Shown here: one piece after another, positions 34,700 through 44,062 of the stretch
Layout: each line of letters begins with the position of its first letter
How positions within the stretch are numbered: the first letter of the stretch is position 1
Origin: Martinezella multihospitum
GTDB lineage: Bacteria; Pseudomonadota; Alphaproteobacteria; Rhizobiales; Rhizobiaceae
NCBI RefSeq assembly: GCF_900094585.1
Contig: NZ_FMAG01000004.1
Span: 868,001-932,000, forward strand
DNA length: 64,000 nt
Reading direction: 5' to 3'
Program-made: the position numbers and the translations under genes
Notes under the pieces: generated by a model
Database searches by the model: none
Told to the model about the DNA's origin: nothing
Seen by the model: the letters and a program-made list of their open reading frames with translations, nothing else

Positions 34700-35470
34700 A
34701 TGAGCAAGAAAAAGGTTCTTCTGGCGGGTGAATCATGGGTTTCGACCGCCACCCATATCAAGGGTTTCGACCAGTTTCCGACGGTGACCTATCATACCGG
34801 TGCCGACGAATTGCTGAAAGCATTGAAGGACAGTGCCTTTGACGTCACCTTCATGCCGGCCCATGAGGCACAGCGCGATTTTCCGCTGACGGCCGAAGCG
34901 TTGGCGGAATATGACGCGATCGTTCTGTCCGATATCGGCGCAAACACGTTGCTATTGCACCCTGATACCTGGATTCATTCCAGGAGGACGCCGAACCGGC
35001 TGAAGCTGCTGCGCGATTACGTTGCAAATGGCGGCGCGCTGCTGATGTTCGGCGGCTATTACAGCTTCCAGGGCATCAATGGCGGCGCGCGCTATCATAA
35101 AACGCCGGTGGAGGACGTGCTGCCGGTAACCTGCCTTGCCATCGACGACCGCGTTGAAGTTCCCGAGGGATTTTCACCCGTCGTAACGGGCAACGACACC
35201 CACCCGGTTCTTAAGGGCCTCGGAAAGGATTGGCCCTACCTTCTCGGTTTCAACGAGGTGAAGGTGAAGCAGGGAGCTGAAGTGCTTGCGACGGTTTCAG
35301 GCGAATATGGTTCGCAGCCACTTTTGGTAACTGGCTCCTATGGTGCCGGCAAAACACTTGTCTGGACGTCGGATGTCGGCCCGCACTGGCTGCCGCCCGA
35401 GTTCATCGCCTGGAACGGCTACAAGACGCTCTTCGAGCAGATGCTGGCCTGGGCAACGCTCAAGGACTGA
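34700..35470 (+). CDS. class I glutamine-amidotransferase-like protein (PF07090 type)
   Basis: A 256-residue protein with a flavodoxin-like GATase1 fold: KKVLLAGESWVSTATHIKG, YDAIVLSDIGANTLLLHP, GGALLMFGGYYSFQG, HPVLKGL and WTSDVGPHWLPPEF. The position expected for the amidotransferase cysteine appears to be in FGGYYSFQG, with no cysteine, so glutaminase activity is unlikely. ThuA-like relatives occur in sugar operons, with roles still poorly defined. AAGGAG precedes the ATG. Confidence 0.75.
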   Translation: MSKKKVLLAGESWVSTATHIKGFDQFPTVTYHTGADELLKALKDSAFDVTFMPAHEAQRDFPLTAEALAEYDAIVLSDIGANTLLLHPDTWIHSRRTPNRLKLLRDYVANGGALLMFGGYYSFQGINGGARYHKTPVEDVLPVTCLAIDDRVEVPEGFSPVVTGNDTHPVLKGLGKDWPYLLGFNEVKVKQGAEVLATVSGEYGSQPLLVTGSYGAGKTLVWTSDVGPHWLPPEFIAWNGYKTLFEQMLAWATLKD

Positions 35471-35475
35471 CGCCC

Positions 35476-36390
35476 ATGCGCCTCCATGTCGTCGGCAATG
35501 TCTGCGTCGATACGAGCTTCCGCCTGCCGCGCCTGCCGCGTCCGGGGGAAACGCTCAACGCGACCTCGATAGTTGAAGGCGTCGGAGGCAAGGGTGCCAA
35601 TCAAGCCGTCGCGGCGGCACGAAGCGGGGCGGCTGTGTGCTTCTGGAGCGCAGTTGGCGACGACGACATGGCGGATGGCGCGACCGAGATGCTGAAGAGC
35701 GACCTTGAGGTCGATCGACTGATCCGCCTGCCCCTTTCCACCGACCGTTCGACGATCCTGTTGGAAGAGGGCGGCGAAAATGCCATCGTCAGTGCCGTCG
35801 CCTGTGCGCGAGCCTTCGATCCGATCCGGCAATCGGCCCTGACGTGGACCTGGAGCAAGGGCGACATCCTTCTGATGCAGGGCAACCTGTCCAGGGAGGT
35901 CACCGCCACCTGCCTGGAGCTTGCCGAAAGATCAGGCCTGAAGACAGTGCTCAATGCCAGTCCACTGTCGGACATGGCGATCGAGGATCTTGCCGATGTG
36001 GATCTTGTCATCGTCAATCAAGGCGAGGCCTCGGCGCTGACAGGCACGGAAAGCCTAACTGCAGCGGCAAACCTGCTTTTCGGTAACGGTGCGAGACGCC
36101 TCGTCGTGACGCTTGGAAGCCAAGGTAGCCTCATATGGGATCGGGCGGATCATGCGCCTGCTATCCTCGCAGCGCCCAAGAGTGCGGTCGTTGATACCAG
36201 CGGTGCCGGCGACTGCTTTGCGGGCGTCCTCGTCGGCCTGCTCGCACAGGGAAAATCCCTGACTGCAGCTGCAAAAGTGGCAACCAAGGCCGCCGGCATC
36301 TCCGTCACCCGTCTCGGAACGCTCGCCTCCTATCCCACGCGGGCGGAAATTTCGGAAATCATCAAGAGATCAGAACTGGAAAACATATGA
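35476..36390 (+). CDS. PfkB/ribokinase-family sugar kinase
   Basis: A 304-residue kinase. The N-terminal GG-type motif is VGGKGANQAVAAARSG and the C-terminal catalytic motif is DTSGAGDCFAGVLVGLL, with the base aspartate in GAGDCF. It phosphorylates a sugar or sugar-like product using ATP. It lies 5 bases after the amidotransferase-like gene and overlaps the next gene by 4 bases. The substrate is unknown; the ribose-type importer makes a pentose or pentose derivative plausible. Confidence 0.87.
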   Translation: MRLHVVGNVCVDTSFRLPRLPRPGETLNATSIVEGVGGKGANQAVAAARSGAAVCFWSAVGDDDMADGATEMLKSDLEVDRLIRLPLSTDRSTILLEEGGENAIVSAVACARAFDPIRQSALTWTWSKGDILLMQGNLSREVTATCLELAERSGLKTVLNASPLSDMAIEDLADVDLVIVNQGEASALTGTESLTAAANLLFGNGARRLVVTLGSQGSLIWDRADHAPAILAAPKSAVVDTSGAGDCFAGVLVGLLAQGKSLTAAAKVATKAAGISVTRLGTLASYPTRAEISEIIKRSELENI

Positions 36391-37229
36391 GTGGGACAAT
36401 GAAGCCCATCGGGCAGGTAGCTGGAAACGCGCTCATCGATCTTTTCGGGCGCGACAAGGCGATCATCGGCGTCGTTCACCTGGCGCCGCTTCCCGGTGCG
36501 CCACGCTACTCCGGCGAGGAGATTGAGACCGTCTACCAGCGCGGACTTGACGACGCCCGCGCCTACCTTGCAGGCGGCTGCGACGCCGTGATCATCGAGA
36601 ACCATGGCGATATTCCTTTTTCGAAGCCCGATGATATCGGCCCTGAAACCTCGGCCTACATGGCCGTCATCTCCGATCGCATCCGCCGCGAACTCGGCGG
36701 TCCGGTCGGCATCAATGTTCTTGCGAATGCCGCCATTCCAGCGCTTGCAATCGCCAGTGCGGCAGGTGCGGGCTTCGTCCGCGTCAATCAATGGGCAAAC
36801 GCCTATGTCGCCAATGAAGGTTTCATTGAGGGAGAAGCTGCCCGTGCAATGCGCTATCGCGCGCGGCTCAATGCCCATGGCATCCGCATCTTCGCCGATG
36901 CGCATGTCAAACATGGAGCGCATGCCATCGTTGCGGACCGACCGGTCGAGGAACAAGTCAAGGATCTCGTCTTCTTTGACGCGGATGTGGTTATCGCCAC
37001 AGGACAAAGGACAGGACATGCAGCCGATCTCGATTACATCAGAACGATCAAGCAGGCGGCGGGCCTGCCAACGCTCGTCGGCAGCGGAGTAACCTTGGAG
37101 AATGGTAACGACATACTTTCGGTTGCAGATGGCGTGATCATTGCAAGCTCACTGAAGTATGATGGCGTCTGGTGGAACGCAGTCGATCCGCAACGGGTAA
37201 AAGACTTCGTGACAGGCATCCATCGATGA
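36387..37229 (+). CDS. BtpA/SgcQ-family TIM-barrel protein
   Basis: A 280-residue protein with the family opening IIGVVHLAPLPGAPRYSG, the GCDAVIIENHGDIPF segment, VRVNQWANAY and a phosphate-cup-like LVGSGVTLENG. BtpA is named for a photosystem I role in cyanobacteria, but SgcQ-type relatives sit in sugar operons beside kinases, so a sugar-phosphate lyase, isomerase or phosphohydrolase role is inferred. It is coupled by ATGA overlaps on both sides. Confidence 0.82.
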   Translation: MSGTMKPIGQVAGNALIDLFGRDKAIIGVVHLAPLPGAPRYSGEEIETVYQRGLDDARAYLAGGCDAVIIENHGDIPFSKPDDIGPETSAYMAVISDRIRRELGGPVGINVLANAAIPALAIASAAGAGFVRVNQWANAYVANEGFIEGEAARAMRYRARLNAHGIRIFADAHVKHGAHAIVADRPVEEQVKDLVFFDADVVIATGQRTGHAADLDYIRTIKQAAGLPTLVGSGVTLENGNDILSVADGVIIASSLKYDGVWWNAVDPQRVKDFVTGIHR

Positions 37230-38467
37230 AGTCATACCCAAAGATCAATGCGCAGCGTCTGCTGCAGCGCATTGCCGATTTTGCAACGATAGGAGCAACG
37301 CCAGCGGGAGGGGTGAACCGTCAAGCGTTGAGCATTGAGGATAGGGCGGCCCGGCGCCGGCTTGCGGACCTGGCCGTTGCCCGCGGGTTCAACGTCCATC
37401 AGGATGCGATTGCCAACCTGTTCATTCGCCGCGCGGGACGCGATCCTTCATTGCCACCCGTTTTGATCGGTAGCCATCTTGATAGCCAGCCTACGGGAGG
37501 CAGGTTCGATGGCGCTCTTGGGACGCTGTCTGCCTTCGAGGTACTGGAAGCCCTGGAGGATGCAGGCGTCGTCACGGAGCGATCAGTCGAAATAGTGGCG
37601 TGGACCAACGAGGAAGGTAGCCGCTTCTCCCCCGGCTGCATGGGATCCATGGCCTTTGTTGGTGCGGGTGACATCGCCGGGTGGCAGGATATGCTTGGCA
37701 CCGACGGGGTGAGGCTTGGCGATGAATTGGCAGCGACATTGAAGGCACTGCCGGAAGCCGATATGCAGCCGGTCGGCCATGCTGTGTCTGCCTTCGTCGA
37801 GGTGCATATCGAGCAGGGACCCGTGCTCGAGCGCGCGGGCATCCCGATTGGCCTCGTCACCGGCGTACAGGGAACCAGGTGGCTCGAGGTTTCCTTCAGT
37901 GGCGAGGCGGCCCATGCTGGCACGACTCCGCTGGAATTCCGCAAAGATCCGATGGCGGCGGCCGTCGCGGCGATTGCGCAACTGCAGCTAGTCGTCATGC
38001 CGGCCGATCCGATGGCACGGCTGACCGTTGGTCGAATGAGCGTCGAACCCAGTTCCGTCAACGTCATTCCGAGCAGGGTGACATTCACCATCGACATCCG
38101 CCATCCACGGGCAGACGTGCTTTCCTCCATCGAAGCCCAGATCGATGCGGAGTGCCGCGCGTCGGCCAAGCGCCATATGGTCGATGTACTCATCAAGAAA
38201 CGCTTCGACTTGGCACCTGGACAATTCGACATGACAATCGTCGACGTGATCGGCAATGCTTGCGAAAGGCTTGGCGTTGCCAACATGAAATTGGTTTCAG
38301 GCGCTTTTCACGATGCACTTTTCATCAACCGTGTTGCACCGACAGCGATGATCTTTGTTCCGTGTCGAGACGGCATCAGTCATAACGAGGCTGAATTTGT
38401 CACCTCAGAAAATATCGAGACAGGCGCAACGGTACTGCTCGAGACCGTCCTTTCTTTGGCCCGATGA
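37226..38467 (+). CDS. M20-family amidohydrolase (AllC/HyuC-like)
   Basis: A 413-residue Zn-dependent amidase/carbamoylase. The two-metal site is in GSHLDSQPTGGRFDGALG, WTNEEGSRF and EVHIEQGPVLE, and the dimer-lid region includes SGAFHDALF. Homologues hydrolyse allantoate, N-carbamoyl-L-amino acids or beta-ureidopropionate. The ATG at 37226 overlaps the BtpA-like stop. Its place at the end of this operon suggests that the imported compound contains an N-carbamoyl or amide group. Confidence 0.84.
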   Translation: MKSYPKINAQRLLQRIADFATIGATPAGGVNRQALSIEDRAARRRLADLAVARGFNVHQDAIANLFIRRAGRDPSLPPVLIGSHLDSQPTGGRFDGALGTLSAFEVLEALEDAGVVTERSVEIVAWTNEEGSRFSPGCMGSMAFVGAGDIAGWQDMLGTDGVRLGDELAATLKALPEADMQPVGHAVSAFVEVHIEQGPVLERAGIPIGLVTGVQGTRWLEVSFSGEAAHAGTTPLEFRKDPMAAAVAAIAQLQLVVMPADPMARLTVGRMSVEPSSVNVIPSRVTFTIDIRHPRADVLSSIEAQIDAECRASAKRHMVDVLIKKRFDLAPGQFDMTIVDVIGNACERLGVANMKLVSGAFHDALFINRVAPTAMIFVPCRDGISHNEAEFVTSENIETGATVLLETVLSLAR

Positions 38468-38679
38468 GCAACGGTCAACGCTCCTCAAAGGCGGCCGACA
38501 ATAGCGACAATAGAAGAATAAAAACTGGAGGCGCGAACACGTGCCCTCGTTGGCCGCCAAGATTCGAACCAAGCTCAATGTTTAGCTCTTGAAGGGATTC
38601 AATCCGGCGCCGTAAAATTTGCTTCCCGCTCAGACGGTTAGTTGTACGGCAAACCGGACGCGATCAAAGTCTCCGCTCG

Positions 38680-39435
38680 CTAAGCAACGGCTTGAGCACC
38701 AGTGATCTCTACCACAGAACCACACATGAACGCCGCCTCGTCTGACGCAAGGAACGCGACAAGAGCTGCAACTTCCTCAGGCTTGCCAACGCGTCCGAAG
38801 GGTACAAGCCGATCCAGATCTGCGATCGTGCGGCCGGACTTCCTGACCCCCGCTTCCAGCATTGGCGTATGGATCTCGCCTGGGCAGACGGCGTTAACGC
38901 GAATCTTATCCGGCGCATAGTCGCGAGCCAGATTCTGGGTGAATGCGGCAACGGCTGCCTTCGTCGTGTTGTAGGCAATATGATTGGGCGCAGGATGGAG
39001 CCCCCACTGAGAGGCAGTGTTGACGATCGCTCCGCCGCCTGCCGAGATCATATGCGGAAGAACCGCCCGGCAAAGATGGAACATAGAATCCAGATTTATC
39101 GTGAAACTGATATCCCAATCCTCATCCGACAGCGAAAGCAGGTTGCCGCGCCGATTGATGCCCGCGTTGTTGACGAGGACGTCGATACGCCTGCGAAGCG
39201 CGAAGGCTTGCTCAACGAGATCGAAGCATGCTTCCTTCTTTGAGATGTCCGCGGCGATCGTCATGGCGGCACCGCCCCCGGCCCCGATACCACTTGCGAC
39301 TTGCATGGCGGCTTCGGCGTTGACATCGGTAACGACGACTAGCGCGCCTTCGGAAGCCAGCCGACGGGCAATGGCCGAGCCGATACCGCCACCCGCGCCC
39401 GTAACGATGGCGACCTTATCTTCAAAGCGTTTCAT
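38680..39435 (-). CDS. short-chain dehydrogenase/reductase A
   Basis: A 251-residue classical SDR: AIVTGAGGGIGSAIA for the cofactor, NNAGINRRG, catalytic serine in NTASQWG, YNTTK for the Tyr-Lys pair, and VNAVCPGEIHTPM. D in VVVTDVNAE suggests NAD preference. ATG 39435 is chosen because GGGAGA lies 7 bases upstream. It is the distal gene of the long leftward catabolic operon, 15 bases after SDR B, and probably oxidises a hydroxy intermediate. Confidence 0.85.
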   Translation of the reverse strand: MKRFEDKVAIVTGAGGGIGSAIARRLASEGALVVVTDVNAEAAMQVASGIGAGGGAAMTIAADISKKEACFDLVEQAFALRRRIDVLVNNAGINRRGNLLSLSDEDWDISFTINLDSMFHLCRAVLPHMISAGGGAIVNTASQWGLHPAPNHIAYNTTKAAVAAFTQNLARDYAPDKIRVNAVCPGEIHTPMLEAGVRKSGRTIADLDRLVPFGRVGKPEEVAALVAFLASDEAAFMCGSVVEITGAQAVA

Positions 39436-39450
39436 GACAATATCTCCCAT

Positions 39451-40209
39451 TTATCGAGTGTAGCTTCCGCCGTTGACATCGAGCGTGGCCCCATTGAGCG
39501 ACACCTGGCTTGAACGCAAAACGAATGCGACCAATTCCGCCACCTCCGATGGCGCCGCCATCTCACCGATCGGAATGTCGGCGACGGCGGCTGCCTTTCC
39601 GTGCGTGGCGACGAAGTCCTCCGCCATGTCGGTGCGGACCCAACCGGGAGCGATCGCGACGGCCGTGATGCCGTCTGCCCCGAAGCTTCGTGCGATGGAC
39701 TTGGTCAGATTGACGAGCGCCGCCTTGGTCGCTCCATATGGCATGGCATCGGCTGTGTAGCCGCGCTGGCCCGCACGGCTGGTCATGTTGACGATGCGGC
39801 CGCTGCCATATCCCTTGAAGTGCCGAATAGCCTCTTTGCAAAGATCGGCTGCGGCGAAGAAGTTGATCTGAAACTCCCCCCGCCACGCAGCCCTCCAGTC
39901 CTCCGGCGAAGCTTCGATGGAGATTTCAGAACGGATGCCCGCGTTGTTGACAAGGCCATGAATACGCCCTGCTGCCTCGACGGACTTGCGCCAGAGCTCG
40001 AAGGCACCTTCCGGTGTCGAAAGATCGGACTGCACAAGCCATCCCCGTCCCCCTATGCGGTCAAGCAGCGCTCCGGCACCGTCTTTGTCTCGACCGTAGT
40101 GAATTATCGAATGGGCGCCCTCCGCGGCAAGCCGTTCGACGATCGCCGCCCCGATGCCTCCGGAAGCACCGCTGACCAGCACGACCTGCCCTTCAAGCGT
40201 CTTGCTCAT
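39451..40209 (-). CDS. short-chain dehydrogenase/reductase B
   Basis: A 252-residue classical SDR with VLVSGASGGIGAAIVERL, NNAGIRSE, NMTSRAGQRG, YGATK and IAPGWVRTDM. The C terminus (SSQVSLNGATLDVNGG) is typical of FabG-like enzymes. GAGGAA lies 5 bases before the ATG. It differs clearly from SDR A, so the two probably act on different intermediates. Neither is part of the textbook hydroxyproline pathway. Confidence 0.85.
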   Translation of the reverse strand: MSKTLEGQVVLVSGASGGIGAAIVERLAAEGAHSIIHYGRDKDGAGALLDRIGGRGWLVQSDLSTPEGAFELWRKSVEAAGRIHGLVNNAGIRSEISIEASPEDWRAAWRGEFQINFFAAADLCKEAIRHFKGYGSGRIVNMTSRAGQRGYTADAMPYGATKAALVNLTKSIARSFGADGITAVAIAPGWVRTDMAEDFVATHGKAAAVADIPIGEMAAPSEVAELVAFVLRSSQVSLNGATLDVNGGSYTR

Positions 40210-40218
40210 CTTTGTTCC

Positions 40219-41253
40219 TCACTTCAACAGACGGACTTGCGGTCCCCACGTATCCGATAATGCAAAGCCGGCCATGAACGGATCGTCCTGCGAGATCCTG
40301 AGCTGCGACCTGCCGTAGACGTAACTGCGGCCGGTTATGCGCGGCAGGACCGCCTTGCGTTCGCCGACTTGCGTTATGCCTATCGCCTCGGCGATGAACT
40401 CCCCGCCAATTATGGAGCGAGATATCCGGGCATCATGCACCGCGACCATACCGCGTGCGTAGAGCGTCGCGAGGTTGGCGGAGCTGCCCGTCCCGCAAGG
40501 GGAACGGTCGACGCGACCGGGTTGTAAGGTCGTACACGTGCGGATAGCCCCATCCGGCTCCTTGTCGCGAAACATCACATAGGCAATCTCGTCGACTCCG
40601 GGAAGCGTGGGATGGGTGACCTTGACCTGGTCGGCAACAAGACGCTTGAGCTCGATACCGGCTTCAGCCAGTTCGCGAGCGTTCGCTGGCTCGATTTTGA
40701 GCCCGATCTGATCCGCATCGACAAGCGCATAATAGACGCCGCCAAATGCGACATCGACTTTGATCCTGCCCCAGGCCGATGTCTCAATTTCATGATCGAG
40801 CAGCTCCACGAAGCTCGGCACATTGTCCAGGCTGACGCTGATACAGCGTCCGCCCTCACACTTGGCATGGGCGACAATCAGGCCTGCCGGCGTATCGAGC
40901 CGAAGCACGGTTTCTGGCTCTGTCATCGGCACCCGACCGCTTTCCAGAAGAGCTGTGACGACGCATATGCAGTTGCTGCCCGACATCGGATGTGCCCGAT
41001 CCGCTTGCAGGACGATGAACCCCGCGTCGGCATCAGCACGCGTCGGTGGCATGAGCAGATTGACGGACATGGCGACATTGGCGCGCGGCTCGAAGGTGAC
41101 GAAGCGCCGGAGGCTATCGTCGACCATATTGATGTAATTCATCTTGTCGAGCATGGTTGCGCCAGGAATGTCCGGAGCGCCATCGACAAGTACGTGGCCA
41201 AGCTCGCCCTGGCAGTGAACGAGCAGCAATTCGAGAGATCTGTCGAAATGCAT
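40219..41253 (-). CDS. proline racemase family enzyme, Ser/Cys type
   Basis: A 344-residue member of the proline racemase superfamily. The first catalytic position in the MCGH-type motif is serine (MSGSN, S91), while the second motif DRSPCGTG keeps its cysteine (C253). Cys/Cys members are racemases or 4-hydroxyproline 2-epimerases. Members with Thr or Ser in the first site include trans-3-hydroxy-L-proline dehydratases. The surrounding oxidase, DapA-like lyase and aldehyde dehydrogenase favour a hydroxyproline role, but epimerase versus dehydratase cannot be settled here. Confidence 0.82.
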   Translation of the reverse strand: MHFDRSLELLLVHCQGELGHVLVDGAPDIPGATMLDKMNYINMVDDSLRRFVTFEPRANVAMSVNLLMPPTRADADAGFIVLQADRAHPMSGSNCICVVTALLESGRVPMTEPETVLRLDTPAGLIVAHAKCEGGRCISVSLDNVPSFVELLDHEIETSAWGRIKVDVAFGGVYYALVDADQIGLKIEPANARELAEAGIELKRLVADQVKVTHPTLPGVDEIAYVMFRDKEPDGAIRTCTTLQPGRVDRSPCGTGSSANLATLYARGMVAVHDARISRSIIGGEFIAEAIGITQVGERKAVLPRITGRSYVYGRSQLRISQDDPFMAGFALSDTWGPQVRLLK

Positions 41254-41265
41254 CCGATCGCGCCT

Positions 41266-42747
41266 TTACTTGATGTACCAGCCCCAGGGCTTGTCGGTGA
41301 CGTATTTGGTGATCTGCTTGGTCTCGAGATAGTTTTCGAGACCCCAGCGGCCGAGCTCGCGGCCAATTCCGGATTCCTTGTAGCCGCCCCACGGTGCCTC
41401 GGTGAAAGTGGGCTGGGAGCAATTGATCCAGACGATGCCTGCCCGGAAGGCCGCGGCTACACGCTCGGCGCGAGCGTCGTCCTTGGACATGACGGCGGCA
41501 GCCAGGCCGAAACGGGAATCGTTCGCAAGCTCGATCGCTTCCTCTTCGCTCTCGAAGGGCCGGATGCACACGACGGGACCGAATATCTCCTCAACCCAGG
41601 CGTCGCTGTCGAGCGGAACATCCGTCAATATTGTCGGGCGAAGATAATAGCCTTTGTCAAACCCTTCCGGCCGCGTTCCACCGCACGCGACAGTTGCCCC
41701 GGCTTTCCGCGCGCCCTCGATCGCAGCAACGACCTGCTCGTACTGGCGCTTGGAAACCAGCGGTCCCAGCAAGACGCCCTCTTCCAAGCCGTTTCCGATC
41801 TTGATCTTATCCGTCTCCGCGACCAGACGCGCAAGAAGGCGCTCGTATATCGCCTTCTGCACAAGAACGCGCGACGTTGCCGAGCAAACCTGGCCCTGGT
41901 TCCAGAAGATGCCGAACATGATCCATTCCACCGCCTCGTCGATATCGGCATCTTCAAACACGACGAATGGCGACTTGCCACCGAGCTCAAGGCTCACTCG
42001 CTTGATGTCGCGAGCGGCCGCAGCCATGATTTTGGAACCCACAGGGCCTGAGCCTGTGAACGCCAGCTTGTCGACGCCCTTGTGGTCGATGATGGCCTGT
42101 CCGGCGATCGAACCAGAGCCGGTAAGGATATTCAGAACACCCGGAGGTAGCCCGGCTTCATCGGCAATGGTGGCGAGCTCCAATGCAGTCAGGGACGTCA
42201 GCTCGGCAGGCTTGAGGATAACCGTGCAACCGGCGGCCAGAGCAGGAGCAACCTTCCAGGCGGCCATCAGCAGCGGATAGTTCCAGGGAATAATCGCGCC
42301 CGCAACGCCGATAGGCTCTCTGACCGCCTTGGACGTAAACCGATCGTCAGCAAGAGAGATGATCTCCTCCGGCCTGTTGTCGAGCTGCTCGGCAAGATCG
42401 GCATAGAAATCGAAGCATCCCGCCGCATCGGCAATATCCCAATCCGCCTCCGGCAATGGCTTGCCATTGTCGATGACTTCCAGACGGGCGATCTCTGCCT
42501 GGCGGGTGCGAATAGCTTCCGCAATGGCTCTCAGGTATTTCGCACGCTGAGTACCGAAAAGCTTCGGCCAGCCGTCTTGGTCGAAGGCACGCCTGGCCGC
42601 CCTGACTGCAACGTCAACATCTTCGGCGGTGGCTGCGGCAATCGTCTGTATGACCTCTTCCGTTGCCGGATTGATCACCTCGCATACGCCACCCCTGAGA
42701 GGTTTGACCCATTTGCCGTCAATGTAGAGTTCGCTTCGCATCTTCAT
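41266..42747 (-). CDS. NAD-dependent aldehyde dehydrogenase
   Basis: A 493-residue ALDH. The general base is in LELGGKSPF and the nucleophile cysteine in FWNQGQVCSATSR; EEIFGPVVCIRPF and the ending APWGGYKESGIGRELG are unusually close to betaine- and amino-aldehyde dehydrogenases. In the hydroxyproline pathway this step would oxidise alpha-ketoglutarate semialdehyde, but sequence flavour leaves an amino-aldehyde possible. MKM at the start gives two ATG choices, 42747 and 42741. It lies between the oxidase and racemase genes. Confidence 0.86.
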   Translation of the reverse strand: MKMRSELYIDGKWVKPLRGGVCEVINPATEEVIQTIAAATAEDVDVAVRAARRAFDQDGWPKLFGTQRAKYLRAIAEAIRTRQAEIARLEVIDNGKPLPEADWDIADAAGCFDFYADLAEQLDNRPEEIISLADDRFTSKAVREPIGVAGAIIPWNYPLLMAAWKVAPALAAGCTVILKPAELTSLTALELATIADEAGLPPGVLNILTGSGSIAGQAIIDHKGVDKLAFTGSGPVGSKIMAAAARDIKRVSLELGGKSPFVVFEDADIDEAVEWIMFGIFWNQGQVCSATSRVLVQKAIYERLLARLVAETDKIKIGNGLEEGVLLGPLVSKRQYEQVVAAIEGARKAGATVACGGTRPEGFDKGYYLRPTILTDVPLDSDAWVEEIFGPVVCIRPFESEEEAIELANDSRFGLAAAVMSKDDARAERVAAAFRAGIVWINCSQPTFTEAPWGGYKESGIGRELGRWGLENYLETKQITKYVTDKPWGWYIK

Positions 42748-42775
42748 ATCCTTGCTGCCATAGATCGCCGCGGCT

Positions 42776-44014
42776 CTAAAACCGGTCGACGCGATAAGGT
42801 TTCATATCCACGGGTGGTTCGAGGCCAGTGATGATATCGCTCATCAACCGGGCGGTCGTTGCCGCATAGGTCAGGCCGAGATGGCCGTGGCCTGTCGCAT
42901 ACCAGACGTTTCGCCGCTTGGCTGACTGCCCCATCACCGGCACGGTATCCGGCAAAGCCGGACGGTGCCCCATCCACTCCGTTGCCTGACGCACTTGCAG
43001 ATCGGGCAGCGCCTCCTTGGCTCGCGTCACAAGCACCTGCGCGCGTCTGTAATCCGGCGTTGCGTCAAGGCCGGCCATTTCGACCGTCCCGCCGACCCGG
43101 ATGCCGCCGGCCGTAGGCGCAACCATGAAAGCGCGCGCGGGCCAGATGATCGAGTGTCGCATCGAAACACCAGGATCCATGATTTGGGTATGATAGCCAC
43201 GTTCGGTTTCAAGCGGGATATTCTCCTTCAACATGTCCGAGAGCCGTGCGGTAAAGGCCCCGGCAGCGAGAACAAACTTATCCGCTGCGAGCAATCGCCC
43301 ATCATTCAACCGAATGGCGGATATGCCGTCTTCACCATGTTCGAAGCCGCTCATTGTCCCCTGCTCGACGACGCCGCCCAAGGTCCTGAATCTCTCGGCG
43401 ATGGCAAGAACGAGCTTATAGGGGTCGGCGATCGAACGATTGTCCGGGAACAGGACGGCCTTGCCTATCTTTGTCGTCAGAGCCGGTTCGATATCACGGA
43501 TGGCATTGCCGCCAAGGATTTCGTACCTAAAACCAAAGCGTTCGAGAACTTCGATATGCGCACGATCGGCTCTAAACTCGGCTTCGTCGACATAGAGGCT
43601 GAGACACCCCTCCGCGCTCAGCATGTGCTGAAGGCCGGTCGTCTTGAGGAGTGCCTCCAGATCCTCGTGGGCGCGCGTGCACAGCGTCGCGCCGGCTTCT
43701 TCAAGCTCCCTCAGCTTCGATGGACGGCTTGCGGCTATGAAGCGCAGAAACCAGGGGATCAGCCGCGGCACATAGGAGGGCCGGATGCGAACAGGTCCCC
43801 GTGGATCAAGCAGCCATTTCGGCATCTGCGCCCAGATACCGGGGCGCGAAGCAGGCATGAATTCCGTCACGGCGATGCTGGCCATATTGCCATAGGAGGC
43901 ACCCTGGCCCGGCGTATTCCTGTCGATGAGCACGACGGATTGGCCGCGGCGCTGCAACTCGTAAGCAAGGCTGGTCCCGATAATGCCGGCGCCGACGACA
44001 ACGATTGAAGCCAC
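42776..44014 (-). CDS. FAD-dependent D-amino-acid dehydrogenase/oxidase (DadA-like)
   Basis: A 412-residue DAO-fold flavoprotein: VVVGAGIIGTSLAYELQRRG binds FAD, KFVLAAGAFTARLSD is mid-protein, and YATGHGHLGLTYAATTARL is the C-terminal FAD motif. In hydroxyproline catabolism the matching enzyme oxidises cis-4-hydroxy-D-proline to pyrroline-4-hydroxy-2-carboxylate. The neighbouring DapA-like lyase would deaminate that product. The protein is membrane-associated in relatives, though no span is visible here. Confidence 0.85.
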   Translation of the reverse strand: MASIVVVGAGIIGTSLAYELQRRGQSVVLIDRNTPGQGASYGNMASIAVTEFMPASRPGIWAQMPKWLLDPRGPVRIRPSYVPRLIPWFLRFIAASRPSKLRELEEAGATLCTRAHEDLEALLKTTGLQHMLSAEGCLSLYVDEAEFRADRAHIEVLERFGFRYEILGGNAIRDIEPALTTKIGKAVLFPDNRSIADPYKLVLAIAERFRTLGGVVEQGTMSGFEHGEDGISAIRLNDGRLLAADKFVLAAGAFTARLSDMLKENIPLETERGYHTQIMDPGVSMRHSIIWPARAFMVAPTAGGIRVGGTVEMAGLDATPDYRRAQVLVTRAKEALPDLQVRQATEWMGHRPALPDTVPVMGQSAKRRNVWYATGHGHLGLTYAATTARLMSDIITGLEPPVDMKPYRVDRF

Positions 44015-44062
44015 TTCAGTTCCTCAAAAATGCGTATCGAAGCACCTCGACACTCGATCTGC

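Noticed and set aside
38540..38640. tRNA-like GATTCGAACC segment between two operons
   Set aside because: The T-loop consensus is present on one strand but the flanking bases do not pair as a T-stem, and no acceptor, D or anticodon arm could be drawn.
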